The position numbers and the translations under genes are program-made. The notes below the pieces were generated by a model. That model saw nothing but the letters and a program-made list of their open reading frames with translations. It searched no databases and was not told the DNA's origin. 64,000 nucleotides of DNA, from NCBI GenBank assembly GCA_902500825.1, contig CABVRX010000014.1, forward strand, positions 25,851 through 89,850, in the 5' to 3' direction. Source of the DNA: an uncultured Nitrospira sp. GTDB lineage: Bacteria; Nitrospirota; Nitrospiria; Nitrospirales; Nitrospiraceae. This document shows, in pieces, positions 18,667 through 27,352 of the stretch (its first letter is position 1; every line of letters starts with the position of its first letter).

Positions 18667-19065
18667 CTAATCCTGCTCAAGCACCTGGATGATCGGGCAC
18701 CCCTTCACAGGTTGTTTCCTATCACACTGTTGGACCAGACCAGCTAACGCTTTCCGTATTGACGTGAGGTCCTCCAGTTTGCGATCAATCAACTGCATCT
18801 TGTGGGCGGCCAAGGCGCGGGTCTCGGCACAAGCGCCGGCTTCCTCCAGCCGTAGCAGTTCGGCGATTTCCTCCAGCGCGAACCCAAGGGCCTGCGCCCG
18901 CTTAATGAAGCGAATATGCTTCATGATGTCCAGCGGATATCGGCGATAACCCATGTGCGGTTTGTCTGGCTCTGCCAGCAGCCCCCGCCTTTGGTAATAA
19001 CGAATCGTTTCGACATTCACTCCGGCCAGCTTCGCCACTCGACCTATCCTCAATTCTGAAGCCAT
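18667..19065 (-). CDS. merR: MerR mercuric resistance regulator
   Basis: Metal-sensing transcription factor that represses and, with Hg(II), activates the mer promoter, 132 aa. The start at MASELRIGR has AAGGGGA 6 bases upstream. The N-terminal winged helix has IGRVAKLAGVNVETIRYYQRRGLL. Three Cys fit the mercury triad: one near 80 (ACAETRA), then QQC and GCPII in the last 20 residues. It is divergent from merTPFA across the 19077-19108 promoter, the arrangement of Tn501/Tn21-type mer loci. Confidence 0.93.
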   Translation of the reverse strand: MASELRIGRVAKLAGVNVETIRYYQRRGLLAEPDKPHMGYRRYPLDIMKHIRFIKRAQALGFALEEIAELLRLEEAGACAETRALAAHKMQLIDRKLEDLTSIRKALAGLVQQCDRKQPVKGCPIIQVLEQD

Positions 19066-19076
19066 GAACATTCCCC

Positions 19077-19108
19077 TTGATTCCGTACCGTAGTACGGAG
19101 TGTAGACT
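19077..19108 (+). promoter_or_regulatory. mer promoter-operator
   Basis: A perfect 7-4-7 inverted repeat TCCGTAC-cgta-GTACGGA at 19082-19099 is the standard MerR site. The -35 is TTGATT (19077-19082) and a possible -10 is TAGACT (19103-19108), with the long 20-base spacer that MerR untwists. It drives merTPFA. Confidence 0.9.
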
Positions 19109-19233
19109 GGAATCAATAAACAAGAGTTGAAGCAACCGGCCGTGGCTTCATGGAGTGAAAAGACCATTGAGTTTAGATGGAGCCGGCCGTCGATGGGCCA
19201 GTGGTCTGCTGCGAGTACTTAATTCGGTGATGC

Positions 19234-19611
19234 ATGGATAGGATGTCCGAGCACAATCCTTCGTCCGAATCGCAACATGGTCGCGGCGCGTTGAGTATCG
19301 GCGGTCTTGCGGCGATTCTCGCCTCGATCTGCTGCCTCGGCCCGCTCATGTTGGTCGCGATCGGCGTCAACGGCGCGTGGATTGGCAATGTGACGGTGTT
19401 CGAACCGTATCGCCCGATCTTTATCGGCACAGCCCTTGTGGCCCTCTTCTTCGCCTACCGGAGCATCTTCCGGCCCGAACAAGCCTGCAAGCCAGAGAGT
19501 GTCTGTGCCATGCCGCACGTCAATAGAGCCCAGAAGATCATATTTTTCATCGTGGCCGCACTGACGGGAGCCGCGCTTGCGTTCCCCTACATTCTGCCGC
19601 TGTTGTACTGA
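19234..19611 (+). CDS. merT: MerT mercuric ion transporter
   Basis: Inner-membrane Hg(II) importer, 125 aa. It has three membrane spans, the vicinal CC in SICCLGP (about 33-34) in the first helix and the second pair in CKPESVC (about 84-90). It hands Hg from MerP to MerA. ATG 19243 is an alternative in-frame start. First gene of the mer operon after the operator. Confidence 0.93.
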   Translation: MDRMSEHNPSSESQHGRGALSIGGLAAILASICCLGPLMLVAIGVNGAWIGNVTVFEPYRPIFIGTALVALFFAYRSIFRPEQACKPESVCAMPHVNRAQKIIFFIVAALTGAALAFPYILPLLY

Positions 19612-19623
19612 AAGGACACTGTC

Positions 19624-19902
19624 ATGAACAGGCTCATTATTGTACTCGCCCTCTCGACTGCTTTGAGCACGCCCGCCTGGGCCGCCACACAAACAGTTAC
19701 TCTGTCGGTGACCGGCATGACTTGCGCGGCCTGTCCGATCACAATCAAGAAAGCGCTGAACAAGGTCGAAGGCGTCGAGAACATCAAGGTCAACTTGGAG
19801 GAGAAGACAGCCTTGATCACCTTCGATGACGCCAAGACCAACGTCGAGGCGCTACTGGAGGCCACCAAGAATGCCGGCTATCCCTCCACCGTGTATCCCT
19901 AA
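19624..19902 (+). CDS. merP: MerP periplasmic mercury-binding protein
   Basis: 92 aa, with a signal peptide (about 1-20, ending AWA) and one HMA domain with GMTCAACPITIKKAL. It picks up Hg(II) in the periplasm and passes it to MerT/MerF. It follows merT by 12 bp with AAAGGA upstream. Confidence 0.95.
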   Translation: MNRLIIVLALSTALSTPAWAATQTVTLSVTGMTCAACPITIKKALNKVEGVENIKVNLEEKTALITFDDAKTNVEALLEATKNAGYPSTVYP

Positions 19903-19907
19903 CAGAC

Positions 19908-20153
19908 ATGGACGAGAAAACTCATAGCCAGGAGACACCATCATGGCTGGGCCGAACGCTTATGGCGGTCGGCATCGGCGGCGCAGCGTTTGCCGCACTC
20001 TGCTGCGTGGCGCCGTTTATCGTCGCCGGCCTGGTCACCACTCTTGGCCTTGGGTTCATGCTCCAAGATTCCATATTAATAGGCCTTATTATTGTGTTCA
20101 TTGGAGTGGCGGCGCTGGGCTACTACCTTGTGCGACGCCGGACGGGCGCGTGA
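19908..20153 (+). CDS. merF: MerF-type mercury transporter
   Basis: A small membrane protein of 81 aa with two helices, an alternative Hg(II) importer. The first helix has the vicinal pair in AALCCVAPF (about 31-32). The second vicinal pair typical of MerF near the C-terminus is absent; the end is YYLVRRRTGA. It lies between merP and merA in the usual order. The missing pair may reduce cytosolic handoff, but this is inference. Confidence 0.85.
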   Translation: MDEKTHSQETPSWLGRTLMAVGIGGAAFAALCCVAPFIVAGLVTTLGLGFMLQDSILIGLIIVFIGVAALGYYLVRRRTGA

Positions 20154-20191
20154 CCGTAAGGAACTCACAGGGACATAAATAGGAGGAAATC

Positions 20192-21625
20192 ATGACGCAG
20201 GAATTTGACCTTGTCATCCTCGGTTCCGGCTCGACGGCGTTTGCGGCGGCGCTTCGCGCGGCAGAACGCGGCAAAACGGCAGCCATGACCGAGGCGCGTA
20301 CGCTCGGGGGAACCTGTGTCAATCGTGGCTGCTTGCCGTCCAAGAACCTCATCGAAGCCTCCAAAATTCTCTACGATGCGAAGCATCCGCGGTATCCAGG
20401 GCTTTCACCGACCTCGATGAGCTTCGATTTCCGCGCGCTGATTGAGCAGAAGGATGCCGTGATTGAAGACTATCGGGGGAAGAAGTACCAGAGCATTCTC
20501 TCAGACTCTCACAGTATCCGCCTGTTTGAAGGAGCCGCACGCTTCAGCGGTCCCAACGAGGTGACCGTGAACGGGCAGGTGCTCTCAGCGCCTCGGTTCC
20601 TTGTTGCCACCGGTAGCTCGCCTACCGTGCCGGAGATTCCAGGGCTTCGGGACACGCCGTATCTTACCAGCGACCTGCTCACCAGTCATGAAGACCTTGA
20701 GCTCACAGAACTCCCGGCGTCACTCATCATCATCGGTGGCGGCTATATCGCGCTTGAGCTGGGCCAGATGTTTTCACGCTTCGGCGCAAACGTCACAATT
20801 CTCGAACGGGGAGCGCGAATGCTTGCGGCCTACGAGCCGGAGATTGCGCAATCAGTGGCAGAGATGTTTCGTGAAGAAGGGATTGTCATCCATACGAACG
20901 CCACGGTGAGCCGGGTGCAGGGCGATGAACGTCAGGTCGTCGTCACAATAGAGGTAAACGGACGGCAGAAGGAACTGACAGCGGCGCAGCTCCTTGTGGC
21001 CACGGGGCGCACCGCGAATACGGAACACCTGGGGCTTGATCTTCCAGGAGTCAATCTGGATGAACGGGGCTTCGTGAAGGTGAACGACGAGCTGCGCACG
21101 TCTGCGGAGCACGTGTATGCCGCCGGAGACGTCATTGGTTCCTACACGGGAAGCCAGATGGCGACTCCTGTGGGGGCGCAGGACGGCGGGATTGCCGCCG
21201 AAAATGCGCTCAACAGAAAAGGAATCCGCAAGATACATCATGCCGTGTTTCCACGCGCGATTTTTACCGATCCGCAGGTAGCCGTCGTCGGACTGTCGGA
21301 CGAAGAGGCCAATGTGCGCGGGTACGAGTGCGATTGTCGCACGATTCCAATGTCCCTGGTTCCCAGAGCCGGGGCGGTCCGGGAGACCAGAGGGATCCTG
21401 AAGATGGTTGCTGACCGGACAACGAAAAAAGTACTGGGAGTTTCAATGCACGGAATGAATGCCGCGGAGGTAATTCACGAAGCGGCCATGGGGTTTCGTT
21501 TCGGTGCGAGGATCGACGATTTCGCCCACATGCTGCACGTCTATCCGACCATGTCCGAGGCGCTTAAAATCGCCGCGCTGTCCTACACAAAAGACATGTC
21601 CAAACTGAGCTGCTGCGCGGACTAG
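20192..21625 (+). CDS. merA: Mercuric reductase MerA
   Basis: Cytosolic flavoprotein that reduces Hg(II) to volatile Hg(0) with NADPH, 477 aa. It has the FAD motif [13 protein letters not shown], the redox-active [12 protein letters not shown] (about 40-51), the NADPH motif [15 protein letters not shown] and the C-terminal Cys pair CC(AD) (about 474-475) that receives Hg. There is no N-terminal HMA domain, a common short form. AGGAGG is upstream. It ends the operon; a cusA fragment follows. Confidence 0.95.
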   Translation: MTQEFDLVILGSGSTAFAAALRAAERGKTAAMTEARTLGGTCVNRGCLPSKNLIEASKILYDAKHPRYPGLSPTSMSFDFRALIEQKDAVIEDYRGKKYQSILSDSHSIRLFEGAARFSGPNEVTVNGQVLSAPRFLVATGSSPTVPEIPGLRDTPYLTSDLLTSHEDLELTELPASLIIIGGGYIALELGQMFSRFGANVTILERGARMLAAYEPEIAQSVAEMFREEGIVIHTNATVSRVQGDERQVVVTIEVNGRQKELTAAQLLVATGRTANTEHLGLDLPGVNLDERGFVKVNDELRTSAEHVYAAGDVIGSYTGSQMATPVGAQDGGIAAENALNRKGIRKIHHAVFPRAIFTDPQVAVVGLSDEEANVRGYECDCRTIPMSLVPRAGAVRETRGILKMVADRTTKKVLGVSMHGMNAAEVIHEAAMGFRFGARIDDFAHMLHVYPTMSEALKIAALSYTKDMSKLSCCAD

Positions 21626-21652
21626 AGCTGCGCCTACCCCGCTCTCAATATT

Positions 21653-21775
21653 TTTCAGCCAATGATCGGCGGTATGGTGAGCTCGACACTTCTCACGCTG
21701 GTCGTCATTCCAGTCCTCTATTCCGCTTGGCGACGCGTTCAGCTCCGCTCCACGATTTCGAGTCCTGAATCTTAG
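21653..21775 (+). pseudogene. C-terminal fragment of a CusA-family pump
   Basis: In-frame reading FQPMIGGMVSSTLLTLVV, then IPVLYSAW, and a short tail to the stop matches the last membrane segment of CusA (compare the intact gene near 4915-4975). The rest of the gene is missing. It begins 28 bp after merA, so an ancestral RND gene was truncated or replaced. Confidence 0.75.
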
Positions 21776-21845
21776 AGAATGTTGCGGAAGGAGACTATGA
21801 AGGAGAACATGTTCAGGATGTTCTTTTGATAATGCGAGGAAACCC

Positions 21846-21885
21846 CAGAAGGGTGGCACATTGCGAAGCCACCCTTCTGTTTTCT
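21846..21885 (+). terminator. Rho-independent terminator after the mer operon
   Basis: A perfect 12-bp stem CAGAAGGGTGGC/GCCACCCTTCTG (21846-21857, 21868-21879) has a 10-base loop and is followed by TTTTCT. It ends plus-strand transcripts of merTPFA. The minus-strand small ORF at 21892 ends just before it, so it may also act weakly for that transcript. Confidence 0.85.
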
Positions 21886-21891
21886 CAGCTG

Positions 21892-21978
21892 TCAGCTGAA
21901 GAGGTTGTGCATCCACTGCCACACCTTGGACGAAACCTCATAGGGGCAAAAACCAAACTGTTCTACCCAGGGGCACAT
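21892..21978 (-). CDS. 28-residue Cys-containing small protein, MerR-type promoter
   Basis: A very small ORF (28 aa) with CPW near the start, CPY in the middle, many aromatic residues and an F-S end. A perfect AAGGAGG lies 9 bases upstream of the start. A promoter of MerR type (TTGACT, 20-base spacer, TAGGAT) lies just upstream and points this way. It is divergent from a MerR-family gene. The start and promoter signals are better than for most short reading frames, so translation is plausible. Function unknown; a metal-responsive peptide is inference. Confidence 0.5.
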   Translation of the reverse strand: MCPWVEQFGFCPYEVSSKVWQWMHNLFS

Positions 21979-22002
21979 AGTCATCACCTCCTTTTGAACG
22001 TC

Positions 22003-22034
22003 ATCCTACGGGCTGTACCATAGTATCGAGTCAA
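22003..22034 (-). promoter_or_regulatory. MerR-type promoter for the small minus-strand gene
   Basis: On the minus strand TTGACT (22029-22034) and TAGGAT (22003-22008) are separated by a 20-base spacer with CGATACTATGGTACAG, similar in half-sites to the plus-strand promoter at 22062. Confidence 0.65.
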
Positions 22035-22061
22035 GAGGGTGCGAAACTCCTGTAGAGGCGC

Positions 22062-22093
22062 TTGACTCTATACTGTAGTGCAAGGTGTAGATT
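22062..22093 (+). promoter_or_regulatory. MerR-type promoter for the second merR-like gene
   Basis: TTGACT (22062-22067), a 20-base spacer with CTATACTGTAGTGCAAGG, and TAGATT (22088-22093). It shares TTGACTC-ATACT-TA/G-GTRCA with the divergent promoter, so one regulator may control both directions. Confidence 0.65.
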
Positions 22094-22110
22094 CCCTTCG
22101 CGGTGATGAC

Positions 22111-22548
22111 ATGGCTGCTCAACTGACTATCGGTCAGCTTGCCAGGATTGTCGGAGTGAATGTCCAGACTATCCGCTACTATGAGCGTTTAAATCTTCTT
22201 GACCCCTCAACGAGAAGACCTTCAGGGTACAGGCTCTATGGTCAAGAACAAGAACGACGCCTCCGGTTCATTAAGAAGGCCCAAGCACTGGGCTTCACCC
22301 TGCGCGAAATTGCTGAATTACTCGCTCTCAGAGTTGCCTCCTCATTTTGCCGAAGCGATATCGAAGAAAAGGCCGCGAAGAAACTGATGCAAGTGAAAAG
22401 AAAAATTGACGACTTACAGATCCTAGCTCGTGTGCTAAAAGACCTCATCCGTGCCTGCAGAGCCGGCAAGTCCATCGGCCGTTGTCCGATCCTCATGAGC
22501 TTGGAAAAAGAAACAAATGCAGATACGAAGGAAAGGACAAAAGGGTGA
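22111..22548 (+). CDS. MerR-family heavy-metal-responsive regulator
   Basis: A 145-aa regulator with the N-terminal HTH IGQLARIVGVNVQTIRYYER and a long dimer helix. Cys at FCRSD (about 84), IRAC and RCPIL near the end resemble the mercury/cadmium triad of MerR and PbrR/CadR. The start at MAAQLTIG is preferred. Its target is probably its own promoter and the divergent small gene. Metal specificity cannot be told from the sequence; the mer locus 3 kb upstream already has its own merR. Confidence 0.8.
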   Translation: MAAQLTIGQLARIVGVNVQTIRYYERLNLLDPSTRRPSGYRLYGQEQERRLRFIKKAQALGFTLREIAELLALRVASSFCRSDIEEKAAKKLMQVKRKIDDLQILARVLKDLIRACRAGKSIGRCPILMSLEKETNADTKERTKG

Positions 22549-22611
22549 CAGGAGAATGCAGGAGTGCCTGTTCGTAAAATTCTACGTATAGAGAAGGAAG
22601 CTTCTTGATTC

Positions 22612-22722
22612 CTCGGTGGGATGGTATCTTCCGCAGTGCTTACGTGGCGGGTGATTCCTGCGGTTTATGCTCTCTGGATCGAGTGGAGCGGCAAGCCATC
22701 GGAAGCAGGTATTCTTCCATGA
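22612..22722 (+). pseudogene. Second C-terminal fragment of a CusA-family pump
   Basis: Read in frame, GGMVSSAVLTWRVIPAVYAL and the following W match the last helix of CusA, followed by a short tail and TGA. Only the last 35 residues remain. Together with 21653 it shows that RND pump genes ended here more than once. Confidence 0.7.
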
Positions 22723-22837
22723 ATAGCCCTGGAATGTTCATATGGCATTACGTTTATGGTCAGATGAGGTCACCAGATTTGACAAATGTGCGAGAGTTTC
22801 GACATACTTTTAACACGAAAGTGAATAGATCAATTGT

Positions 22838-23200
22838 ATGACTCACCTGACTAAAGTTCGCTTTATAGCTCTCGTGCTGGTTTTCGCCTTCTGCCAGATC
22901 ATCGGGGCCATGTGTGTGCTGCCGGATGTGTCATTGGCGAACGACATGGCACAGTTGGCTGAAGGGATGAATGACATGGCGTGCCCGATGAACGGCACGA
23001 GCATGTGTCCGCTGTCCGCCACATCGTCGCCGGAACGGCAATTCAAACATGCGGCGGCTATCGACTTTGATCAGGCACCGCTACTGCCAAGCACAGTCAC
23101 GATTGTCACCACTGTTGCCATCCCAACGGCATGGTCATGGAGCAGTGTCTTATCTATTGTGCCCATTTCTATAGCCTCTCCCTCGGTCCTTCGAATCTAA
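22838..23200 (+). CDS. Small secreted Met/Cys protein, accessory of the copper locus
   Basis: A 120-residue protein with a signal helix (about 8-25) and a Met/Cys-rich segment MNDMACPMNGTSMCPLSA. It has no recognised domain. The position, ahead of a copper oxidase locus, resembles the small proteins at 13571 and 27353; CzcI/DUF2946-like accessory is a possible but unproven reading. No ribosome site is obvious. Confidence 0.5.
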   Translation: MTHLTKVRFIALVLVFAFCQIIGAMCVLPDVSLANDMAQLAEGMNDMACPMNGTSMCPLSATSSPERQFKHAAAIDFDQAPLLPSTVTIVTTVAIPTAWSWSSVLSIVPISIASPSVLRI

Positions 23201-23433
23201 TCCACACGTCCAGTTCGTTCACTGCCACTCCGTTAATGCGCGGAGTCGGCATTGATTGCTCCGTTCATGGGCCAGATCAAATATCAAACTAGGGACCACC
23301 CGTCGGTATTGAGTATATGGCCTTCATCATGATGTGGTACGTCGGTTGCCTAGCCTCTCAGGTGAGCGATCCGCACTGCATATGAACGATGGCTCAATAT
23401 CGTGGGGTCCATCAATAGAAAGGAGCCACTCTC

Positions 23434-23625
23434 ATGATGGGGATGCGTTGGTCCAATTGGGTTGGATTCCTGATGTTGGTGATCTTCCTCCTTATTCATG
23501 AGCCGATATGGCTGTTCCTGTCGTCTGACACCACCAACATTCTGTGGGCGATTCCGGTTGTTGCCTACGTCATTGTTGCAGCTGTGTTGATGATACGGGG
23601 AGGTCCAGATCGCGGCGAAGCTTGA
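23434..23625 (+). CDS. Small membrane protein
   Basis: A 63-residue protein with two helices (about 8-28 and 36-55), WSNWVGFLMLVIFLLIHEP and ILWAIPVVAYVIVAAVLMI. AAAGGAG is upstream. An inactivated copy of the gene and its flanks lies at 35755-35944. Function unknown. Confidence 0.6.
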   Translation: MMGMRWSNWVGFLMLVIFLLIHEPIWLFLSSDTTNILWAIPVVAYVIVAAVLMIRGGPDRGEA

Positions 23626-23815
23626 TCGTCTTTCACGTTGGCTCTCGGCATGGGTAGAGTGTGGGGCACCGCCCTTACCAAGGACGCCATCGCGGTGATC
23701 CGCACGGGACTCAATTATCTCCTCATGCACGAAATGAAACAGTAGCATGTGAAAGGGCCAGGCCATACGGAGAAGGCGTGAGGTCGCTGAAGAATAGGAA
23801 AAAGAAAACATCGTC

Positions 23816-25711
23816 ATGGACTTTCAAGACATCGGTCTGACACGGCGTGTGTTGTTGCAACGGGCGGGGATACTTGGACTGCTAGCTGCGGCACAACAAC
23901 TTCTTCCCGCCTGCGCCTGGACCGATCACGCCGCAAGGGCCGATTCATCTGTATGGCCACAAGAGCCCCTCACTGGAGATGTCATTGATCTGATTGTCGA
24001 TGAAACACTCTTTACCGTGAGCGGACGAACCGGGACCGCGATGACCATCAACGGGACCATACCGGGTCCGCTGATCCTCCTGAAAGAAGGTCAAGAGGTG
24101 ACGCTGCGGGTCACAAACCGCTTGGCGGAAATTACCTCGATTCATTGGCATGGCATTCTCCTTCTGCCGGAGATGGATGGCGTACCCGGTGTCAGCTTCG
24201 GTGGCATCCAGCCTGGCGCGACCTTCACCTATCAATTTTCCGTCAATCAGAACGGCACCTATTGGTATCACAGCCACTCCGGTGGTCAGGAAATGCAAGG
24301 CATGTATGCGCCGATGATCATTGCTCCGATCGATCCTGAGCCGTTTCAGTATGATCGCGACTATGTGGTGATGCTTTCGGATTGGACTTTCGAATCGCCG
24401 GAAGCCCTGTTCGACAATCTCAAAAAATTAAATGGCTACTACAATTTCCAGAAACGCGACGCCCGCGAATTCTTTTCCGATGCGGCGAGATGGGGATGGT
24501 GGGCCGCCGTTAAAAATTACTTGATGTGGGACCGGATGCGAATGGACCCGACGGACTTTGCGGATGTTACCGGTGACACCTTCACCTATCTGATCAATGG
24601 TGTGTCGCCCGCCGGCAACTGGACGGGATTGTTTCGTCCTGGCGAAAAGGTGCGCCTGCGCTTCATCAACGGGGCGACCATGACCTTCTTTGATGTCCGA
24701 ATTCCGGGTCTTAAGATGACCGTGGTGCAGGCGGACGGTCAGAACGTGCGGCCCGTCGCGGTGGACGAGTTTCGCTTCGGACCGGCGGAAACCTATGACG
24801 TGATCGTCGAGCCGACCGAAGACCGTGCCTATACCATCTTCGCCGAGACGATCGATCGCAGCGGCTACGCGCGGGGCACGCTCGCGCCGCGAGCAGGCAT
24901 GAGCGCGGAGATCCCTGAACGCCGGCCACGATCGCTCCGCACGATGGAAGACATGGGTATGCAGATGGAAGGGATGGACATGCATGATATGGACATAACG
25001 GGCATGGGAAAGCACACTCATCGCAGCGGCTTGAAGATGCCCGAAATGAACCCATCCGGCGACATGCCGAACGTGAATGAGTCCGACACCAATCAGAATG
25101 GACATCACATGCAGCACGGCGCAGGAATGCAGGGTATGGACATGGGTACAGACGATCACCGTCGTTCGAAGATTCCCGGCACCGAACCCGTCAAGCATGG
25201 TCCGGACCACCACGGGACCGGCAACCAAACGGTGGCGGAGTATTCGCAGAACCGCTTTGGGGAACCAGGGAGAGGACTGGAAAACAGTCCTAGGCGGGTG
25301 CTGCTGTACACCGACTTGAAAAGTCTTACCCCTTATCCCGACCAACGCCAGCCGGAGCGGGAAATCGAACTGCACATCACGGGCCACATGGAACGTTTTA
25401 TGTGGTCGTTCGACGGCAAGAAGTATTCGGAGGCAAAAGCGCCGATCCACTTCCGCTACGGGGAGCGCGTACGCTTCACTTTCGTGAACGACACGATGAT
25501 GGAACATCCCCTACATCTGCACGGTATGTGGATGCATCTTGAAAACGGCGCGGGTGAGTACCTGCCGCGCAAGCACACCGTCATCGTCAAACCCGCCGAG
25601 CGGGTGTCCGTCGCTATCACCGCCGACGCGCCGGGACGCTGGGCCTTTCACTGTCATCTGCTCTTCCACATGGAGGCGGGCATGTTTCGCGTGATCGAAG
25701 TGTCCGAATAA
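23816..25711 (+). CDS. copA: Copper-resistance multicopper oxidase CopA
   Basis: Periplasmic Cu(I) oxidase exported by the Tat path, 631 aa. A twin-arginine leader TRRVLLQRAG is near residue 10. The copper sites are HWHG (about 110), WYHSHSG, HPLHLHGMWMH and HCHLLFHMEAGM (about 611). A long Met/His-rich insert (about 375-450) with MGMQMEGMDMHDMD and HHMQHGAGMQGMDMG binds extra Cu(I), as in PcoA/CopA. It is followed by copB, stop to start 17 bp apart. Confidence 0.95.
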   Translation: MDFQDIGLTRRVLLQRAGILGLLAAAQQLLPACAWTDHAARADSSVWPQEPLTGDVIDLIVDETLFTVSGRTGTAMTINGTIPGPLILLKEGQEVTLRVTNRLAEITSIHWHGILLLPEMDGVPGVSFGGIQPGATFTYQFSVNQNGTYWYHSHSGGQEMQGMYAPMIIAPIDPEPFQYDRDYVVMLSDWTFESPEALFDNLKKLNGYYNFQKRDAREFFSDAARWGWWAAVKNYLMWDRMRMDPTDFADVTGDTFTYLINGVSPAGNWTGLFRPGEKVRLRFINGATMTFFDVRIPGLKMTVVQADGQNVRPVAVDEFRFGPAETYDVIVEPTEDRAYTIFAETIDRSGYARGTLAPRAGMSAEIPERRPRSLRTMEDMGMQMEGMDMHDMDITGMGKHTHRSGLKMPEMNPSGDMPNVNESDTNQNGHHMQHGAGMQGMDMGTDDHRRSKIPGTEPVKHGPDHHGTGNQTVAEYSQNRFGEPGRGLENSPRRVLLYTDLKSLTPYPDQRQPEREIELHITGHMERFMWSFDGKKYSEAKAPIHFRYGERVRFTFVNDTMMEHPLHLHGMWMHLENGAGEYLPRKHTVIVKPAERVSVAITADAPGRWAFHCHLLFHMEAGMFRVIEVSE

Positions 25712-25728
25712 CGGTGGGAGACGCGCTG

Positions 25729-26655
25729 GTGAGAATTTCTCTGCGAGCCGGGCTTGCCACGGTTGTGAGCTGCCTGTTGAGCGCGGGAATCGGCGCGCCA
25801 AACACTTCTGCTCAACCCGCGTTCGGGATCGATTCGATTCCCTTGAGGACAATTGCGCCCAGGACGATTGCCATCCCAGCGGCAGCCGCCGCTTCCGCTC
25901 CGGAGAAGTCCCTGAAGAAGGATCCATTTGTCGAGCGAGAGCGCACGCTTCCGAATTTATCCCCGCAGCAGGGCTGGCCCAGTCCGGTCAACGATCAGGA
26001 GAACCGCCTATTTACATTGGTCGACCTGCTCGAATATCGGCCAAAAATGAGCGCAGGCGAGGGGACGAGCGACTACCGGTGGGACATCGAAGGGTGGTAC
26101 GGCGGGGATTACAACCGAGTCTGGTTCAAAAGCGAAGGACAACAAGATACCGCGTTCAAAGCGGACTACGATATAGATTTCCAACTGCTCTATGGCCGTT
26201 TCCTCTGGAAGTACTACGACATTCAAGTCGGTGGCCGAATGGAAACACAGTCGTTTCGCGGAGCCAACGTGACACGTGGGCTGGCTGTGATCGGTCTTCA
26301 AGGTCTCGTGCCGTATAACTACGAGTTTGAATCGGCTGTATTCATTGCTCAGAGTGGCGCCGTGTCCGCCCGCCTTTCGTACACGAAAGATTTCTTGCTC
26401 ACGCAACGACTTATCCTGCAAGGCCGCTTCGAAACAAATCTTGCGATTCAGCGGGTCGAAGAATTTACGACCGGTTCAGGGTTGAACAACCTGGAATTTG
26501 GAGCTCGCCTGCGCTACGAAATCCGACGCGAATTTGCCCCCTACGTCGGTGTCTCCCTCGATAAGAGTTTCGGCGAGACTGCGACCCTTGTGCGCCAAGT
26601 TGGGGGCGATCCAAGTCAGATTCGATTCGTGGTGGGCTTGCGGGCTTGGTTTTGA
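25729..26655 (+). CDS. copB: Copper-resistance outer-membrane protein CopB
   Basis: Outer-membrane beta-barrel protein, about 308 aa, of the CopB/PcoB family that acts with CopA in copper export or sequestration. GTG 25729 has GGGAG 8 bases upstream; an in-frame GTG at 25714 is also possible. The signal peptide is about 1-30 and is followed by a proline/Ala region. WDIEGWYGGDYNRVWFKSEG and aromatic strands to a final F fit a barrel. The Met-rich N-terminal stretch common in CopB is absent here. Confidence 0.9.
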   Translation: MRISLRAGLATVVSCLLSAGIGAPNTSAQPAFGIDSIPLRTIAPRTIAIPAAAAASAPEKSLKKDPFVERERTLPNLSPQQGWPSPVNDQENRLFTLVDLLEYRPKMSAGEGTSDYRWDIEGWYGGDYNRVWFKSEGQQDTAFKADYDIDFQLLYGRFLWKYYDIQVGGRMETQSFRGANVTRGLAVIGLQGLVPYNYEFESAVFIAQSGAVSARLSYTKDFLLTQRLILQGRFETNLAIQRVEEFTTGSGLNNLEFGARLRYEIRREFAPYVGVSLDKSFGETATLVRQVGGDPSQIRFVVGLRAWF

Positions 26656-26917
26656 AGAAACAATGAATGTCGAAATGTGAGTTGTCAACCTACAACTACG
26701 TTTCAGTTGCAGCTGAGGAATTCCATTGCCCGCTTCATCTGATTGCACAACCGCTCCGTGGAGGGAGGCACCTTATGTGATGCAGGCGAATCGCCATGGC
26801 GCTGGTTGGGGGCCTGAACCAGACAGCCTTTGGATTCGCCTCTCCTCGTTAGTGGTTACGGCACAAGCCTCGCGAGCGTGATCGATATCCCATGCATACA
26901 GTGTTGTCAATGTAACG

Positions 26918-27046
26918 GCCAGCCTTCTCGAATTCATTGATGCCCAACGAGTGCATCGGCAAATGTTGTTAGAGTATACACAAGCGCGGGCGAATTTCTC
27001 CGTCGAGCTGGCGCGGTTGGAACGCTGGACGGGGGAGCTTCGATGA
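26918..27046 (+). pseudogene. czcC C-terminal fragment
   Basis: The frame reads ASLLEFIDAQRVHRQMLLEY and onward to RLERWTGELR and a stop; it closely matches the end of the intact czcC (28890-28995, RLERWTGELP). The rest of the gene is gone. Confidence 0.85.
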
Positions 27047-27246
27047 GCTGGCGTACCATGCAAGAGAAAGGACAGGCTGGTCATGAGGCCGGTGAGCCAC
27101 ATCAACTGACAGTTCCACCTGAGGCGCTCGAAGGGCAGGCGTTTTAGACAGCGCGAGTCGAGCGCCGCCCCTTCTGTGATGAAGTCGCGGCCACGGCCAC
27201 AATCAAGCCCAACGAATACCGCACAATACATGTTCCAGTATCATGA
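27043..27246 (+). pseudogene. czcB N-terminal fragment with internal stop
   Basis: The frame from ATG 27043 reads LTVPPEALEGQAF then TAG at 27145, where the intact czcB has CAG (GQAFQTALVERRPF), then RVERRPFCDEVAATATIKP. The stop is a one-base nonsense change. It follows the czcC fragment as in the intact operon. Confidence 0.85.
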
Positions 27247-27352
27247 GACGGGGTATCGCGATCCTTATGCGCTTGTGTGCTCGATGCCTAGAAGGCAGTT
27301 CAAAAATTGTGACGGCTTGGGTTCAGCAGCTATGTTATATTCTGAAAAAGTG

